From Betaproteobacteria bacterium (lineage in GTDB: Bacteria > Pseudomonadota > Gammaproteobacteria > Burkholderiales > Burkholderiaceae_D): a DNA stretch of 64,000 bases. The translations under genes were made by a program, and so were the position numbers. Below, piece by piece: positions 26,657-37,113 of the stretch (the stretch's first letter is position 1; each line of letters begins with the position of its first letter). The DNA is taken from positions 1-64,000 of the forward strand of contig JANYFL010000038.1 of assembly GCA_025362735.1 (NCBI GenBank), given 5' to 3'. A model generated the notes under the pieces. That model worked only from the letters and a program-made list of their open reading frames with translations. It was not told where the DNA came from and did not search any database.

Positions 26657-26677
26657 ATATAACGCGTTGCGTTATAT
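26657..26677. promoter_or_regulatory. higBA operator palindrome
   Basis: ATATAACGC-GTT-GCGTTATAT is a perfect 9-bp inverted repeat centred 19 bp upstream of the higB ATG. It overlaps no gene but ends one base before the stop codon of the upstream SDR gene, so the higBA promoter must lie in or beside the SDR 3' end. Confidence 0.75.
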
Positions 26678-26678
26678 A

Positions 26679-27440
26679 TCAAACGTTTCGTGGCTTGTGC
26701 GGGGCTTTGGAAAAAGCCCAGTCATACAACCAGTTCGGCAAGGCGCGCAGCAGTTTGGCAACAATGCCCATCTGCCAGGGAATGACCGTGTAGCTCGTGC
26801 CCTTCTCAATGGCTTGGATGGTGCGTGCCGCAAAGTCATCGGGCTGCATCAGGAAAGGCATGGCGTATGGGTTGTGCGCGGTCATCGGTGTGGCGATGTA
26901 GCTAGGGGCAATTGTCACCACTTTGATGGATGTATTGCGCAGTTCGACCCGTAAACTTTCGCAATAACTAATGACCGCTGCCTTGGAAGCCGAATAGGCT
27001 TCTGCACCGGGCAAGCCGCGAATACCAGCCACGCTGGCAATGCCCACCAGCCGTGCTTTCGGCAAGGTTTTCATCGCAACAACAAAAGATTGGAAGGTTG
27101 TGACCGTCGCGATCAGATTGGTCTCGATGATGCGCTGAAAGACTTCGAGGTCTTCGGCATATTCAGTCAAAGTGCCGACTGAAATCCCGGCGCTGGCGAT
27201 CACGATATCCGGGATACCGACCGTATCGATGAAGTCCTGTGCTGCTGCACTCAGGGCAGCACTGTCGGTGACATCCAGCGCATAGATCCGATGCGACTGA
27301 GCTTGGGGCAGGCTAGCAATGAGTGCAGTCAGGACTTCATGGCGACGTGCAACCAGCCCAACTTGTGCGCCACGTTCGGCATAGGCACGTGCCAGAGCTG
27401 CGCCTATGCCGCTGGAGGCGCCAGTGATGAAAACTTTCAT
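26679..27440 (-). CDS. SDR-family oxidoreductase
   Basis: A 253-residue short-chain dehydrogenase/reductase. NAD(P)-binding TGASSGIGAALA (6-17) and the catalytic YSASK motif (near 150-154, with Ser ahead at about IASVAG) are intact. The C-terminal ~40 residues carry hydrophobic and basic residues (MGIVAKLLRALPNWLYDWAFSK) as in membrane-associated SDRs. Its substrate is unknown. It follows dsbA (27-bp gap) in the conserved argS/SPOR/dsbA/SDR order. Confidence 0.9.
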   Translation of the reverse strand: MKVFITGASSGIGAALARAYAERGAQVGLVARRHEVLTALIASLPQAQSHRIYALDVTDSAALSAAAQDFIDTVGIPDIVIASAGISVGTLTEYAEDLEVFQRIIETNLIATVTTFQSFVVAMKTLPKARLVGIASVAGIRGLPGAEAYSASKAAVISYCESLRVELRNTSIKVVTIAPSYIATPMTAHNPYAMPFLMQPDDFAARTIQAIEKGTSYTVIPWQMGIVAKLLRALPNWLYDWAFSKAPHKPRNV

Positions 27441-27466
27441 CCGGCTGACGCCTCGGATTAGAAAAA

Positions 27467-28141
27467 TCAGCCTTTCTTGGCAGCAGCCGATTTGTTAAGC
27501 AGGGCGCGTTCCGCATTGACGAAGTAATCAATGTTGCCAAACGTATTAGGGCCAAGACCGAGAACCACTTTGCCGTTCACGCTGATCGAGGGCACCCCTT
27601 CCAGACCATAAGCAAGACTCATCTGACCTGCGCGCTGCACCTTTGCTTGCACGGTAAATGAATTGTAGGTGTCCAGAAATTTCTTGCGATCAATGCCATT
27701 CTTGGCGGCCCAGTCGGCCATGGCTTCTGGCGTGTTCAACATGTTTCTTTCGTTATGGATGGTACCGAAGACTTTGCTACGCAATTCGGTTTCCTTGCCC
27801 AGCGCTTCGAGTGTGTAGTACAGGCGTTGATGAGGCATCCAGGCATTACTGAAGGCAGCCGGTACGTGCTTGATCACCACATCGGGTCCTTGACGTTTGA
27901 TCCATTCGTTCAAGGCGGGCTCAAGTGCGTTGCAGTGCGGGCAGCCGTACCAGAAAAACTCGATGACCTCGATCTTGTTGGGAGACTCGGTCGGTTGAGT
28001 GGGCTTGAGGATGCGATAGTCCACGCCTTCTTCGGGTACTTTCTGCGCACTTGCGCCGAAGCCGACTCCCAGCAGACCCAAACCAAGGGCGGTGCTGAAT
28101 AAAGCGCGGGTGAAAAAGCGAGTCAGAATATTGTGTTTCAT
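27467..28141 (-). CDS. dsbA: thiol:disulfide interchange protein DsbA
   Basis: A 224-residue periplasmic oxidase that introduces disulfides into exported proteins, reoxidised by DsbB. Signal peptide at about 1-32 (core STALGLGLLGVGFGA, cleavage after SA). The active site is CPHC (Cys67, Cys70), and the cis-proline loop is GVPSISV. The spacing and helical insert are typical. No dsbB is in the window. Confidence 0.94.
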   Translation of the reverse strand: MKHNILTRFFTRALFSTALGLGLLGVGFGASAQKVPEEGVDYRILKPTQPTESPNKIEVIEFFWYGCPHCNALEPALNEWIKRQGPDVVIKHVPAAFSNAWMPHQRLYYTLEALGKETELRSKVFGTIHNERNMLNTPEAMADWAAKNGIDRKKFLDTYNSFTVQAKVQRAGQMSLAYGLEGVPSISVNGKVVLGLGPNTFGNIDYFVNAERALLNKSAAAKKG

Positions 28142-28274
28142 CTCGGATGCCTTTGTTTGAGAAAGAACAAATCGTATAAGAGGGGAGAGAAAAAGGGGAA
28201 AAGAAAAAGCGAAAAAAATCGGAGGATTCAGGGCTTGGATGGCAACTCGGTCCAGGAGTTCCTACACAAAAGCA

Positions 28275-28826
28275 TCATCCGCCGGGAACCAAGGCCACGT
28301 CGACCCCATTTTCGGTCAGACGCTGACGCACTCGATTCAGATCGTCGATGCGTCCGTATGGACCGAGACGCACGCGATATAAGGTTTCATTATTGATGAC
28401 CGTTGGGGAGGTTTGCGCTTCGAAACCCAGCAAAGCGAGCTTGGCCTTCATGTTTTCAGCTTCTGCAGCACTCCGGAATGCACCGGCTTGCAGATAATTC
28501 GTGGCGGTCCCAGGCTGGCCCGCAGGTTGTGGTCCAACCAGCGTGGGCGCAGCGACCGTAGGTGGACTGGAGATCGAAACAGGCGGCGTGTCTTTGGAAT
28601 AAAGCGTTTTGTTGGGATCCGGCAATTTGCCCGCCGCAGCTTCTTCCGTAACGGGGGCCGTTCCGCTGGGCGTGACCTTGTTCATGAAAGGCATGGGCCC
28701 CTTGGTGATCGCTAAGGCGACCGCCAGGGCAATTGCCAGACCAACGACCAGGCCGACAATGAAACCCACCATCGTGGTGCCCCGCTGTCGTTGAAAAAAA
28801 TTACGGTTTGAAAACGAACTCAACAT
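28275..28826 (-). CDS. SPOR-domain cell-division/peptidoglycan-binding protein (FtsN-like)
   Basis: A 183-residue inner-membrane protein with one transmembrane segment (about 20-42, VGFIVGLVVGLAIALAVALAI), a Pro/Thr-rich periplasmic linker and a C-terminal SPOR domain (about 108-183: YLQAGAFRSAAEAENMKAKLALLGFEA to the end) that binds denuded septal peptidoglycan. Smaller than FtsN of E. coli but in the conserved place between argS and dsbA. The 130-bp gap to dsbA is purine-rich and without a gene. Confidence 0.88.
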   Translation of the reverse strand: MLSSFSNRNFFQRQRGTTMVGFIVGLVVGLAIALAVALAITKGPMPFMNKVTPSGTAPVTEEAAAGKLPDPNKTLYSKDTPPVSISSPPTVAAPTLVGPQPAGQPGTATNYLQAGAFRSAAEAENMKAKLALLGFEAQTSPTVINNETLYRVRLGPYGRIDDLNRVRQRLTENGVDVALVPGG

Positions 28827-28893
28827 ACAAACCTCTCCGAAAGTATTGGGGGTAACGTGTGCATGGTTTAGTGGTCAACAGGCACTAAGGCTG

Positions 28894-30597
28894 CTACATT
28901 TTTTCTGGCGCGGAAACACCAATCATCGCCAATCCATTTTGCAGCACTTGTCGCGTCGCCAGCAGCAAGGCCAAGCGAGCCTGTTTGAGCGCCGGATCAT
29001 CCACCAGCACGCGCTCTGCATTGTAATAGCTGTGCAGGTCGGCGGCGCAATCCTTGAGATAAAACGCGACTTGATGAGGCGCCAGATCCTGCGCGGCCAT
29101 CGTCAGGGTTTCAGGAAACTCGGCCAGCCGCTGTAGGAGAGCCGCCTCACGAGGCGAGGTCAGTGGACTGAGATCAACATCGGAAAGAGTGGCCGTATTG
29201 CCACCCCACTGATTCAGCACCGAGCAGATGCGTGCATGCGCGTACTGAACGTAGTACACTGGATTTTCTTCTGATTGCGACAGCGCGAGATCGACATCGA
29301 AAGTGAATTCGGTGTCGGCCTTGCGGCTGATCAGGAAGAAACGCACGGCATCACGCCCGACCCACTCAATGAGGTCGCGCACCGTGACATAACTGCCTGC
29401 CCGTTTGGAAATCTTGACCTCTTCCCCGCCGCGCATGACCCGAACCATTTTGTGCAGCACGTAATCGGGATAAATTTTCGGCAAGCCAAGACCTTGCGCG
29501 TCCGAGACGGCACGCAGGCCAGAGCGCACCCGCGCGACGGTGCCGTGATGGTCGCTGCCCTGCACGTTGATCGCCTTGGCAAAACCGCGCTGCCACTTGT
29601 TGAGGTGATACGCCACGTCCGGCACAAAGTAAGTGTAAGTGCCGTCCGACTTGCGCATCACCCGATCCTTGTCGTCGCCGATATCGGTGAATGCGGTGGT
29701 GCGCAGCCACAGCGCGCCGTCCTGCTCGTAGGTGGTACCGGCCTCGATGAGTGCTTTGACGGTCGCTTCGACACGGCCTTCGGTATAGAGCGATGACTCC
29801 AGAAAATAATTGTCGAACTGCACGCCAAAGGCTTGCAGATCCAGATCCTGTTCGTGACGCAAATACGCGACGGAGAATTGGCGAATGGAATCGACATCAT
29901 TAACATCGCCCGAAGCGGTGAAGCTGCGGTCATCAGCAGTCACGGTTTTTTTCGCGAGGAAATCAGCAGCAATCTCGGCGATGTAATCACCGTTATAAGC
30001 GGCTTCCGGCCAGCCCGCATCGCCCGGTTTTACGCCTTTGGCGCGGGCTTGAACCGAAGTGGCCAGCGTCGCAATCTGCACACCCGCATCGTTGTAATAG
30101 AACTCACGCGTCACGGGGTGTCCCTGCGCTTCGAGAAGTGCTGCCAACGCGTCACCCAACGCAGCCTGACGGCCATGACCGACATGCAAGGGCCCGGTCG
30201 GATTGGCCGAAACGAATTCAATCAGCACCTTTTCCCCATTGCCAGGTTGCGTGCCAAAGGCCTTGCCTTGCTCGAATACTTTTTTGACGACGACCTGCTT
30301 CGCTGCAGCGGTTAAACGCAAGTTGATGAAACCTGGCCCGGCAATTTCTGCCGCTGCGATCAAAACCTTTGCATCTGCATTGGCCGCAAGCGTATCAACA
30401 ATCGCTTGTGCCACTTCGCGCGGATTGCGCTTGAGTGGTTTGGCAATCTGCATCGCGATATTGCAGGCCAGATCGCCATGCTCGGCGACCTTGGGACGCT
30501 CGAGCAAGACAGTCGGTTTCAGATCGGTTCCGGCCAACAACGGTGTCAACGCGGCAGCAATGTGATGGGCAATCTGTTGTTTTTGAATGGGGAGCAT
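28894..30597 (-). CDS. argS: arginyl-tRNA synthetase
   Basis: A 567-residue class I synthetase. The HIGH signature is HVGHGR within [13 protein letters not shown] (about 130-142), and the KMSKS equivalent is KISKRAGS (about 380s). ArgS has an N-terminal additional domain and an alpha-helical anticodon-binding end; both are present, ending SAPEKM. Length is normal. It is followed by the SPOR protein and dsbA in the same direction. Confidence 0.96.
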   Translation of the reverse strand: MLPIQKQQIAHHIAAALTPLLAGTDLKPTVLLERPKVAEHGDLACNIAMQIAKPLKRNPREVAQAIVDTLAANADAKVLIAAAEIAGPGFINLRLTAAAKQVVVKKVFEQGKAFGTQPGNGEKVLIEFVSANPTGPLHVGHGRQAALGDALAALLEAQGHPVTREFYYNDAGVQIATLATSVQARAKGVKPGDAGWPEAAYNGDYIAEIAADFLAKKTVTADDRSFTASGDVNDVDSIRQFSVAYLRHEQDLDLQAFGVQFDNYFLESSLYTEGRVEATVKALIEAGTTYEQDGALWLRTTAFTDIGDDKDRVMRKSDGTYTYFVPDVAYHLNKWQRGFAKAINVQGSDHHGTVARVRSGLRAVSDAQGLGLPKIYPDYVLHKMVRVMRGGEEVKISKRAGSYVTVRDLIEWVGRDAVRFFLISRKADTEFTFDVDLALSQSEENPVYYVQYAHARICSVLNQWGGNTATLSDVDLSPLTSPREAALLQRLAEFPETLTMAAQDLAPHQVAFYLKDCAADLHSYYNAERVLVDDPALKQARLALLLATRQVLQNGLAMIGVSAPEKM

Positions 30598-30690
30598 AAG
30601 TGAGCGTGAAGCGGGCGCATCGATTGATGCGCAAGCCTTGAATTATAACGACCGCATTAAGCGTACCAATATTTGGTGTCGCGCAATTAA

Positions 30691-30924
30691 AATCTGAAAG
30701 CTTTACACAGAGTTCACAGAGATGAAGGGCATTTACTTAAGCACCGTCATCCCCGCGAAGGCGGGGATCCAGTGTCTTTATCCACCTGAAGTCGCTGGAT
30801 TCCCGCCTTCGCGGGAATGACAAAATATGGAAGACACGCCTTAAGTAAGTGCCATTCGCCACAGAGATATCTTCCGATTTTCTCTGTGAAACTCCGAGTC
30901 TCTGTGCCTCTGTGTTGAGAGGTT
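30691..30924. repeat. CACAGAG element with a GTCATCCC element nested inside
   Basis: Outer ends: TTACACAGAGTTCACAGAG and CTCTGTGCCTCTGTGTTGAG. Between them GGCATTTACTTAAG (30728-30741) and CTTAAGTAAGTGCC (30840-30853) form an inner perfect 14-bp inverted repeat apart from one T/G mismatch, and inside that a second family, GTCATCCCCGCGAAGGCGGGG...CGCGGGAATGAC (30746-30831). This is the clearest three-level nesting in the window. It fills most of the 342-bp argS-xerC gap. Confidence 0.75.
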
Positions 30925-30939
30925 TACTTCAAAGCACAG

Positions 30940-31980
30940 TCAGCGCTTCTTGGCCCTTGGATGCGCCTCGTCATACACCTTGGCCAGCCTCTGAAAATCC
31001 AGACTGGTGTAAACCTGAGTTGCCGCAATGCTGGCGTGGCCGAGCATTTCCTGTACGGCGCGCAGGTCGCCACTGGACTGCAACACGTGCGAGGCGAATG
31101 AGTGGCGCAACATGTGCGGATGGACTTTGGCGGGCATACCCAAGCGGATCGCGTGGGCCTTGAGGCGCAGTTCAATACTGCGGCCCGACAAACGCGTGCC
31201 GCGTTCAGACAAGAATAGGGCGTACTGTTCCCCTTCCTTAGGTTTCTTTTTCTTACTGGATTTAATAAATTGATCCCGCACATTGAGCCAGGCTTGAAGC
31301 GCAGTCAAAGCCGGTGCGCCGACAGGCACGGTGCGTTGTTTGTTGCCTTTGCCGGTGACAGTGATCTCACCGGCCTCGAAATCGATCCAGCCGGAAGATT
31401 TGTACTCGCCATCTTTGACGTAATGCTGATCCAGTCCCACGACTTCGGAGAGCCGCAGTCCCGACGAATAAAACAGTTCGAACATGGCGGCGTCACGCAA
31501 AGCCAGTAAAGCATCGTCTTCGTTTTTCAGGCTGGTCTGGCTGACCAGCTCGACTGCCAAGTCGGGTGACAACGCCTTGGGCAGACGTTTACCCGGTTTG
31601 GGTGCTCTGATATCGGCCACCGGATTAGCCTTGACGTTCGCGTCACACTCTTGCCGCAACATCAGCCATTGATAAAAAGTACGCCAGGCCGAAAGACTGC
31701 GGGCAATGGAACGCGCAGATAAGCCTTGGGCATGCAGCTTACCCGCAAAGCGCCGGATGTGATGATCTTCCAGTTGATCGAGCGCGACTTTGGCATGCTC
31801 GGCAGTAAACCCGGCCAGACGCAGCAAATCGCGTTGGTAGTTGCTGAGGGTATGCGATGAAAGCTGGCGCTCGAATTTGAGGTGGTCGAGATAGCGTTGG
31901 ATCAAATCCGGCTTGATTGAATCAGGCTTAGTTAAATCCAACTGAGTCAAATCCGATGACAGGGCCGCTGCATCGGTCAT
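30940..31980 (-). CDS. xerC: site-specific tyrosine recombinase XerC
   Basis: A 346-residue chromosome-dimer resolvase acting with XerD at dif. The N-terminal SAM-like core-binding domain covers about 25-120. The catalytic domain has YSSGLRLSEVVGL (Arg), LRHSFASHVLQSSGD (HxxR region), GHASIAATQVYTSLD (final His and Tyr). The first ~25 residues (three LTQLDLTKPDS-like repeats) are an unusual N-terminal extension with TKPDSIKPD wording. It sits with the DUF484 gene and dapF, as usual in this lineage. Confidence 0.94.
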   Translation of the reverse strand: MTDAAALSSDLTQLDLTKPDSIKPDLIQRYLDHLKFERQLSSHTLSNYQRDLLRLAGFTAEHAKVALDQLEDHHIRRFAGKLHAQGLSARSIARSLSAWRTFYQWLMLRQECDANVKANPVADIRAPKPGKRLPKALSPDLAVELVSQTSLKNEDDALLALRDAAMFELFYSSGLRLSEVVGLDQHYVKDGEYKSSGWIDFEAGEITVTGKGNKQRTVPVGAPALTALQAWLNVRDQFIKSSKKKKPKEGEQYALFLSERGTRLSGRSIELRLKAHAIRLGMPAKVHPHMLRHSFASHVLQSSGDLRAVQEMLGHASIAATQVYTSLDFQRLAKVYDEAHPRAKKR

Positions 31981-31991
31981 CGCGGCACTCC

Positions 31992-32651
31992 TCAGGTCAA
32001 CAGGCGCGTGAGTGCGGCGCTGGCGGTTTCACCGATATGCGACAAAAAGTCGGTGCCCATTTCACTATGAAAGCGGCGTGGATCGGCCGAGCCGAGGACG
32101 AGCAGGCCAAAGCTTTCTGAAGCGGCGCCGCGTCGCAATGGAATCAAGGCGATTGATTGAATGTTGGCCTCCTTGAGCAATGCGACCGCGTCGGCTTTGG
32201 CTTCGGTGGCCGGGCCGCAATAGGGTGATTGCTGCTGGTCCGCTTGACGAATCAACTCAACGGGGACGGTCTCGGTACAAGCCAGGCCGGTCAGTTCAGG
32301 GCTGCTGGCCCAGACCCGCAAGGCCAGATGCGGAACGTTGAAAATTTCGCTGAGCGACGCGGTCAATGTCTCCGGCACCAGGTGAGCCTGACGTTGCAAC
32401 AACAATAGCCGCGTCCAGCGCTGGAATTTTTCGGCAATCGCTTCGTTCTCCTGACCATAGCGCATCAGTTCAGCGATTTTCAGTTCCAGCACTTTGTTTT
32501 TTTCGCGCAGCGTCATCATCTGGCGCTCAGTCAGCGAAATGGCGCGACCGCCATGTGCAGAGGGCAGGGTCAGCGAAGCAAACAGTTCGGGGTGCTGCTC
32601 AAAAAATTCGGGATGATCTTGCAGATAGGAAATGATTTCTTGCGGGTTCAT
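31992..32651 (-). CDS. DUF484 family protein
   Basis: A 219-residue protein with an N-terminal helix-rich part (YLQDHPEFFEQHPELFASL) and a GAF-like C-terminal domain, ending HIGETASAALTRLL. DUF484 genes nearly always lie between dapF and xerC, as here, but have no demonstrated role. It runs in the same direction and is separated from xerC by 11 bp. The dapF-DUF484-xerC unit may be one transcript. Confidence 0.93.
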   Translation of the reverse strand: MNPQEIISYLQDHPEFFEQHPELFASLTLPSAHGGRAISLTERQMMTLREKNKVLELKIAELMRYGQENEAIAEKFQRWTRLLLLQRQAHLVPETLTASLSEIFNVPHLALRVWASSPELTGLACTETVPVELIRQADQQQSPYCGPATEAKADAVALLKEANIQSIALIPLRRGAASESFGLLVLGSADPRRFHSEMGTDFLSHIGETASAALTRLLT

Positions 32652-32710
32652 TGATTCTGGCTTTCTGTTAGTCCATTTCAGAGAGGCGATTTTATGCTCT
32701 CCCCGCGTAA

Positions 32711-33592
32711 TTAAATTTCGATCTCGCCTTCAAATACTGTGACCGCCGGGCCCGTCATCAGCACCGGTTGCAATTGACCCTCGCTTTCACCGGCCCAGCT
32801 GATCATCAGATCACCACCCCGTGTGTGTACTGTCACAGGCACGCCAACATCAAGCAGACCCCGCCGTATGCCAGACACGACGGCGGCACAAGCGCCAGTG
32901 CCGCAGGCCAGGGTTTCTCCGGTACCCCGTTCATAAACCCGTAGATAAATTTCGTTTCGGCTGATGATCTGCATGAACCCGGCATTGACCCGCTTGGGAA
33001 AATGCGCATGATTTTCGATCAGCGGCCCGTCGGTTTCCACGGGCGCGGTTTCGACGTTATCGACAATCTGCACAGCATGCGGATTTCCCATCGACAGCAC
33101 CGAGACCCAAACGGTTTCAAAACCGAAAGAACTTTCCAACCCCAATGGCCAGAGCATGTCACTGCCTTCCGGTCGCGACATCAGGCCAAAGGCATCGAAC
33201 GGGACAAGGGACGGATCAAAAATCGGCGCGCCCATGTCCACCGTCACCAAACCATTATCTTCCAGGCGTGGCTCGATGACGCCGCTCATGGTCTTCACCT
33301 TGAGCGCCGTTTTGTTCGACAAGCCTTTTTCGTGGACGAATTTAACAAAGGCCCGCGCACCGTTTCCACACTGCTCGACCTCGCCACCGTCATTGTTGAA
33401 AATGCGATATGAGAAATCAATCTCGGGCGTGTTTGAAGTGCCCACGACCAGAATCTGATCCGCACCAATCCCGAAGCGTCGATCTGCAATTGCCTTCCAT
33501 TGTTCCGGCTTCAATTCCAGCGGCGTGCGCGTCGCATCCAGCACGACAAAGTCGTTGCCTGCGCCGTGCATCTTGGTGAATTTAAGCCGCAT
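32711..33592 (-). CDS. dapF: diaminopimelate epimerase
   Basis: A 293-residue epimerase that makes meso-DAP for lysine and peptidoglycan. The two active-site cysteines are in [15 protein letters not shown] (Cys75) and [11 protein letters not shown]. The start at ATG 33592 ([15 protein letters not shown]) is the classical DapF start; a longer in-frame opening further upstream reads through the CACAGAG repeat and is not real. It leads the dapF-DUF484-xerC unit. Confidence 0.95.
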   Translation of the reverse strand: MRLKFTKMHGAGNDFVVLDATRTPLELKPEQWKAIADRRFGIGADQILVVGTSNTPEIDFSYRIFNNDGGEVEQCGNGARAFVKFVHEKGLSNKTALKVKTMSGVIEPRLEDNGLVTVDMGAPIFDPSLVPFDAFGLMSRPEGSDMLWPLGLESSFGFETVWVSVLSMGNPHAVQIVDNVETAPVETDGPLIENHAHFPKRVNAGFMQIISRNEIYLRVYERGTGETLACGTGACAAVVSGIRRGLLDVGVPVTVHTRGGDLMISWAGESEGQLQPVLMTGPAVTVFEGEIEI

Positions 33593-33651
33593 GTCTGTAG
33601 GTGGAATTGAATTGGCGTGATTATGGACGATGTTGTGGGAGTGAGGAATAA

Positions 33652-33767
33652 AAAATCTGACGCGGAGGCGCGGAGTACGCAGAGAAAACCGGGCTACAGG
33701 CCAACTGTCCACACTGCACAAGGGATTTTCTCTGCGTACTCCGCGGCTCCGCGTCGAAAGCTTTTTT
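33652..33767. repeat. intergenic element, CACAGAG family copy 4 (GCGGAG variant)
   Basis: CGCGGAGTACGCAGAGAAAA (33669-33688) is matched exactly by TTTTCTCTGCGTACTCCGCG on the right (33726-33745), and TCTGACGCGGAGG by CTCCGCGTCGAAAGC further out. It lies between lpxL and dapF. Confidence 0.75.
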
Positions 33768-33774
33768 GCCCGTA

Positions 33775-34641
33775 TCAATAATACGAAGCTTCTCCCTCGG
33801 GCCGTGTCTTGAAGCGCTTGTGTGTCCACAAGTATTGCTCAGGCATTTCCAAAACACGCTGTTCGATGAAAGCATTCATTTGGGCCGTCGCCGCTTCAAT
33901 ATCATCACCGGGATAATTCTCCCAGGCAGGATACAGATGCACATCGTAACCGTCTGGAGTCATGCGCGTGACGCATGGAACGACCAGTGCGCTAGAGAGT
34001 TTTGCCAGTCGGGCTAGGCCGGTAATGGTCGCGGTTTGAATACCGAAAAAAGGTACGAACACTGCATCACGCCGACCCAGATCCATGTCGGGCAGATAGT
34101 AGAAGGGCAGGCCTTCCTTGAGCATTTTCAAGGTACGACGCACACCGTCCTGCCTGGTCAATAGCACCGGCTTGTTGAAACGGTTGCGCCCGGCCAGAAC
34201 TGCAGCGTCAAAATCAGGATTCTTCTGTGGCGCATACATCGAGCCCGCTCGACGGTCCATTCCCAACAGGATGCCGCCTGCATCCAGGCCCACAAAATGC
34301 GGTGCCAGCAAGATCACCGGCCCGCGCGCCAGGGCCGCTTCGAAATGGTGATAGTCGATCCAGTGCACGTGCTGTTGAATCCGCTCGGCACTGGCCCACC
34401 AGAGCAGACTGCGATCCATGATGCTTTGCGCAAAGACTCGAAAATGCGCGCGCGCGATGCGCTTGCGCTCCGCTTCGGTTTTGTCAGGAAAGCACAGCCG
34501 CAGATTGATCAGGGTGATGCGGCGTCGGGCTGCGCCCAAGGTATAAAACAACCATCCTAGAGCCACTCCGAGCGCACGCACCAGCGGCAACGGCCAATTG
34601 CGCATTGCCGCCAGCAGGCGCAACGCCACACGTACCATCAT
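33775..34641 (-). CDS. LpxL/HtrB-type lipid A acyltransferase (second copy)
   Basis: A 288-residue membrane-bound lauroyl/myristoyl acyltransferase that adds a secondary acyl chain to lipid A. One N-terminal hydrophobic segment (about 18-35) anchors it, and the catalytic HxxxxD motif is HFVGLD (about 115-120). The C-terminus [17 protein letters not shown] is the family signature. It overlaps the next acyltransferase gene by four bases, so both are translated together. Confidence 0.9.
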   Translation of the reverse strand: MMVRVALRLLAAMRNWPLPLVRALGVALGWLFYTLGAARRRITLINLRLCFPDKTEAERKRIARAHFRVFAQSIMDRSLLWWASAERIQQHVHWIDYHHFEAALARGPVILLAPHFVGLDAGGILLGMDRRAGSMYAPQKNPDFDAAVLAGRNRFNKPVLLTRQDGVRRTLKMLKEGLPFYYLPDMDLGRRDAVFVPFFGIQTATITGLARLAKLSSALVVPCVTRMTPDGYDVHLYPAWENYPGDDIEAATAQMNAFIEQRVLEMPEQYLWTHKRFKTRPEGEASYY

Positions 34642-35531
34642 GACCTATCCTTTTCTGTTGTTGTAGGAGATGGTACCGCTGCTTTCGGCGACTTGTAGCG
34701 GTTGTAGCTCCAGTAATACTGTTCGGGACAGCGGCGAATCAGGTTTTCCATCGCCACATTGATCTGCTGTGCCTTTTGTTCGGCGGTGCCCAATAAGGGG
34801 TCATCAAATGGATGAAAGCGCACGATCCAGCCCTGACCTTTGGGCATGCGTTCGCCATACATCAAAATGATGCGTGCGCCGGTCATGTTCTGTAGCCGTG
34901 CTGGCAGCGTAACGGTGAACGCGGGTTTGCCGAAAAAAGGCGCCCAGACTCCATCGCCTTTGTTGGGAACCTGATCAGGCAAAATGCAGATGGCTTCACC
35001 ACGCTTGAGCACACGCACCATTTGACGTACGCCACTCAGATCGGCTGGAACGGCATGGAGGTTGTGGCGCGCGCGCCCTCGTTCCACGAGCGGTCGCAGC
35101 CAGGACTTGCGCGGTGGGCGATACATGGCCGTGAGCGCGGCTCCATCGGGCGCGGGCATATCGGCCAGATATTGACCGGTGATTTCAAAGCAGCCCAGAT
35201 GCGGCGTCAGAAAAATAATGCCTTTGCCGGTTTGCTGCGCAGTATTGCGCGCGGCCAGGACCAGTGGCCAATTACTCGCGCTGATTTTTCTGACGACATC
35301 CTTTGGCGAGCGTAGCCAGACATAAGGGAGTTCCAATACGCCCTTGCCCATTTCTTCGGCGACGCGCCGCATCAAGGCTTCACTAAGCAGGCCGGCCTGG
35401 GCCAGGTTTTCCATCACATGCCGACGATAGCCTTTAGACCAGCGCAACACCAGACGTCCCGTCAAGGCGCCAATCGCGTGCAGCCATGAAAGCGGCAGAC
35501 AGGCTAGTAAACGGAACAGTGCGGTCAACAT
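34638..35531 (-). CDS. LpxL-type lipid A acyltransferase (first copy)
   Basis: A 297-residue protein with the same fold as its neighbour: an N-terminal hydrophobic segment ([21 protein letters not shown], about 4-24), HLGCFE around residue 130 as the HxxxxE/D catalytic motif, and [15 protein letters not shown] near the end. Two tandem LpxL-type genes before metK are a recurrent betaproteobacterial arrangement. The start ATG 35531 is used because an upstream in-frame Met would include sequence from the metK promoter. Confidence 0.9.
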   Translation of the reverse strand: MLTALFRLLACLPLSWLHAIGALTGRLVLRWSKGYRRHVMENLAQAGLLSEALMRRVAEEMGKGVLELPYVWLRSPKDVVRKISASNWPLVLAARNTAQQTGKGIIFLTPHLGCFEITGQYLADMPAPDGAALTAMYRPPRKSWLRPLVERGRARHNLHAVPADLSGVRQMVRVLKRGEAICILPDQVPNKGDGVWAPFFGKPAFTVTLPARLQNMTGARIILMYGERMPKGQGWIVRFHPFDDPLLGTAEQKAQQINVAMENLIRRCPEQYYWSYNRYKSPKAAVPSPTTTEKDRS

Positions 35532-35580
35532 GGTTAGTGAGGCGAACTTGTAAGAACGACAGGCAACAGAAAGTTGGCCG

Positions 35581-35586
35581 TATAAT
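35581..35586 (+). promoter_or_regulatory. -10 box of the metK promoter
   Basis: A perfect TATAAT in the gap between the divergent acyltransferase gene and metK. A matching -35 is weak. It would give a leader of about 175 nt before the metK ATG, long enough for regulation, but I recognise no SAM riboswitch in it. Confidence 0.45.
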
Positions 35587-35767
35587 AGCGGCATTCATTT
35601 GCGGGCCAGCCAAGTTAATTCGACAACTTGCGGGGCGGCCCGGATCCGGTCACAAGCCCGATCGAATTCCGCTAAAGCGTCGCCGTCCTTCGAGACCCAG
35701 CAGAATTTTCCAAGTCTCTCCCGGTCGGCCACGCAATGTGAGCCACTTTTTTGACCAGGAGTACTTT

Positions 35768-36934
<1,167 letters not shown>

Positions 36935-36950
36935 GGGCTGATTTGCGGTA

Positions 36951-36981
36951 AAAAACGGGTGCCTGATTGGCGCCCGTTTTT
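36951..36981 (+). terminator. Rho-independent terminator after metK
   Basis: AAAAACGGGTGCC-TGATT-GGCGCCCGTTTTT, with one G-T pair in the stem, 16 bp after the metK stop. Confidence 0.88.
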
Positions 36982-37113
36982 ATTTGTGTCAAAGTGTCTT
37001 ACAGTTCAAGAATTAGACTTTTATCCCGATATGTTGAGAACAGGACTTCACGCACAGTGTGTCTCCCCCTAAACCAATAGCCATCATTCCCTTCCTGTCT
37101 TCATCGAGAATTC

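Noticed and set aside
30940-31980. integrase of a mobile element
   Set aside because: It is XerC by length and by its place next to DUF484 and dapF, not an element integrase.
33593-33829. long N-terminal extension of dapF
   Set aside because: The extension translates the CACAGAG repeat; DapF normally starts at [10 protein letters not shown].
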